64,000 bases of DNA from Nitritalea halalkaliphila LW7 (GTDB lineage: Bacteria; Bacteroidota; Bacteroidia; Cytophagales; Cyclobacteriaceae), in the NCBI RefSeq assembly GCF_000265075.1, contig NZ_AJYA01000019.1, positions 27,902 through 91,901 of the forward strand, in the 5' to 3' direction. This document shows, in pieces, positions 62,478 through 64,000 of this stretch (position 1 is its first letter; each line of letters begins with the position of its first letter). Under the pieces are notes generated by a model. It worked only from the letters and a program-made list of their open reading frames with translations. It was not told where the DNA came from and did no database searches. The translations under genes were made by a program, and so were the position numbers.

Positions 62478-62918
62478 TTAATCGATCAGTTGTGCATTTT
62501 TCATGATGTACATGAGCCGCTCTGGGTCACTATCATTTAGGGTGAGCGTACCGCGGATGCGCACTTTTTTAGAGGTGTACTTGACCGCCTTCGTCATCTC
62601 GGCTTCCATAACCGTTTCTGGGCCACCAGAGCCGCAGAAAAAGCACTCCGCCAGCGGCAGTGAGCTCAGAATGATGTGCTCGGGCTTAAATAAGCCTTCA
62701 AAAGGAATGATGTAGCCATCTGCTTCCACGACTTTGCCCTCCAGGCTACGGATTTTATCGCTGAAAACAGGCACATAGAGCTCCCCGAATTCATCTTCGG
62801 TGATGCGGTAGGTGACTGCACTTAAATCGCGCCAGACAGTAGGTGACTGCGCGGCGACCTCCTGCAGGGCGAATAGTGCTAGCATGGAGGTAATAAAGAA
62901 CAACTTAAAGTACTTCAT
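62478..62918 (-). CDS. DUF3299-like exported protein
   Basis: About 146 residues from the ATG at 62916-62918 (MKYFKLFFITSMLALFALQE), which gives a signal peptide. The body has W-R-D-L, PVFSDKIRSLEGKVVEADGY and the Cys pair in ECFFCGSGGPE, matching the DUF3299 type of small exported proteins. It follows an FtsX-type permease by 31 bases. In some proteobacteria a DUF3299 gene ends zinc-regulated operons with a MacB-like exporter, which gives a hint for its role. Function itself unknown. Confidence 0.72.
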   Translation of the reverse strand: MKYFKLFFITSMLALFALQEVAAQSPTVWRDLSAVTYRITEDEFGELYVPVFSDKIRSLEGKVVEADGYIIPFEGLFKPEHIILSSLPLAECFFCGSGGPETVMEAEMTKAVKYTSKKVRIRGTLTLNDSDPERLMYIMKNAQLID

Positions 62919-62949
62919 ATTCAATTTTGGTAGTTTCACGTATACGGTT

Positions 62950-64000
62950 TTATGAGCGTGTCAGCTGGCCCGCGATATCGGTGCGATACGCCGCGAATGC
63001 GGGCACGATGGCTGCCAAGACCCCCACTCCGAGGGCATAGGCCAAGATATACAGCTCTTCGAATAAGAACACACTGGCCGATAGCGTATTAACGGCTCCC
63101 TGGTCCACTTGGTTTATCACCAGTGCTAAAAAGGCATGCCCGAGGCCGAGGCCCACTAGCGCACCCAGAAAGGTGAGGATAAGCCCTTCCAGTAAGATAT
63201 GTAGGAAGAGTTGCCCTCCGGTGGCCCCGAGCGTTCGCATGATGGCTAAATCATACTTGCGCTCTTTTAGGGAATTATATAGGGCGATAAAGATACCAAG
63301 CCCTGCAATGATCACGATAATGACTGCGATTCCCTGCACTAAACTAACACCTACGCCGAGAAGTTCAAACAGTCGCGCTACTTCGAAAGCCGGACTGGCG
63401 GCCTGCATATTCGTGCGAGAATTAATCATCCGCGGAAGCTGCACGGCGGCCATCGGATTTCTATACTGCACTAATAAGGAGGTAACCTCGCGGAATTCAC
63501 CCTGGGGATCCGGAAAGCCCGTAGTCGCCACCGGGGCATCGAACTTACTGGAGTGCACATGCTCTTCCCCCTCCTCTTCCTCATCATGGGTGTACCAGAC
63601 ACTTTCTATGCTCGTCAGGATAAGTTGGTCCAAGACATTTTTCTGAAGGGGTAAAATACCCACGACGGTATAGGGATGCTCATCATGAGCATGGCCGCCA
63701 CCACCCACACCATGGGAGCCGATGATCTGATCGCCCAGCTTTAAGCCCGTTTTTGCGGCTACCGCAGCACCCAAAACGATTTCAAAAGGTTTTTCCCAGC
63801 GTTTCCCTTCCCCTACTTCGGCCTCATACAGGTCCAGATAGTCGTAATTCGTCCCCACGATACGATAGCCTTGGTAGTTACTCCCTAAACCGAGTGGATC
63901 ACCTGCTTGACAAGCCGGTTTGCGTAAGCTTCTGCGCTTCTTCCAGGTCAATATTCCCTGTAGGGAAATCAATATGGTAAATGCTAGAGAGTATCAGCTG
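62950..64000 (-). CDS. ABC transporter permease, FtsX/MacB-like, C-terminal part (frame broken near 63897 and 63914)
   Basis: Partial gene running off the right edge. Two added C bases near 63897 and 63914 restore the sequence TGLVKQVIPLGLGSNYQGY. The periplasmic MacB-type domain contains His-rich loops (GVGGGGHAHDEHPYTVVG and HDEEEEGEEHVHSS). The C-terminal FtsX region has three helices (VSLVQGIAVIIVIIAGLGIF; LHILLEGLILTFLGALVGLG; YILAYALGVGVLAAIVPAFA). The ATPase gene should lie beyond the edge. The loops suggest metal handling. Confidence 0.82.

Overview
This window comes from a bacterium of the phylum Bacteroidota, most likely order Cytophagales. Three things point there: an alternative complex III (ACIII) respiratory operon, TonB-dependent receptors and DUF4421/DUF6567-type envelope proteins, and promoters of the Bacteroidota -33 TTG / -7 TAnnTTTG type. 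The family cannot be fixed from the sequence alone. No phage, insertion sequence, CRISPR array or rRNA was seen.

Layout. 1-7.3 kb: ACIII operon actABCDEF on the minus strand, with actF cut by the left edge. 7.3-10.5 kb: tRNA-Cys and ribosomal protein S1. 10.5-17.7 kb: two divergent operons that look like an oxidative sugar (3-keto-glycoside) pathway, with DUF1080 hydrolase, cytochrome c, two TIM-barrel isomerase/epimerases, an MFS transporter, a GMC oxidoreductase and its small subunit. 18.5-18.9 kb: tRNA cluster Pro-Arg-Lys plus a second identical tRNA-Lys. 19-27.6 kb: housekeeping genes (TPR/SH3 protein, Lon-domain protein, metallopeptidase, GAPDH, monomeric isocitrate dehydrogenase, nitrilase-family amidase, peptide deformylase, RuvX, hemerythrin-like repair protein). 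27.7-40.6 kb: S41 and M1 peptidases, a secreted VOC protein, a TonB receptor, tRNA-Val, aldehyde dehydrogenase, DUF4421 protein, aminotransferase and a MORN-like protein. 40.7-42.5 kb: MarR regulator, ferredoxin-NADP reductase and ferredoxin. 42.6-45.2 kb: an AT-rich island with a secreted six-cysteine peptide and two propeller-like envelope proteins. 45.2-50.7 kb: methylmalonyl-CoA mutase (two subunits) with a lipid-kinase-like/DUF389 fusion. 50.9-54.1 kb: a split 5'-nucleotidase pair and dnaA. 54.2-60.2 kb: TonB receptor, the mutase chaperone MeaB, HemJ, SCO1 and cytochrome c. 60.4-64 kb: MerC-like His-rich protein, class IV aminotransferase, and a DUF3299/FtsX-permease pair that suggests metal handling.

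The coding sequence carries many single-base indels. I count 27 in 21 genes, including dnaA and rpsA. About 22 are deletions, mostly of one G or C. Rejoining the frames restores full-length proteins, and the lengths fit multiples of three in every complete gene. I read these as sequence errors rather than real gene loss. I give each such gene as one feature spanning the repaired frame and state where the frame breaks.
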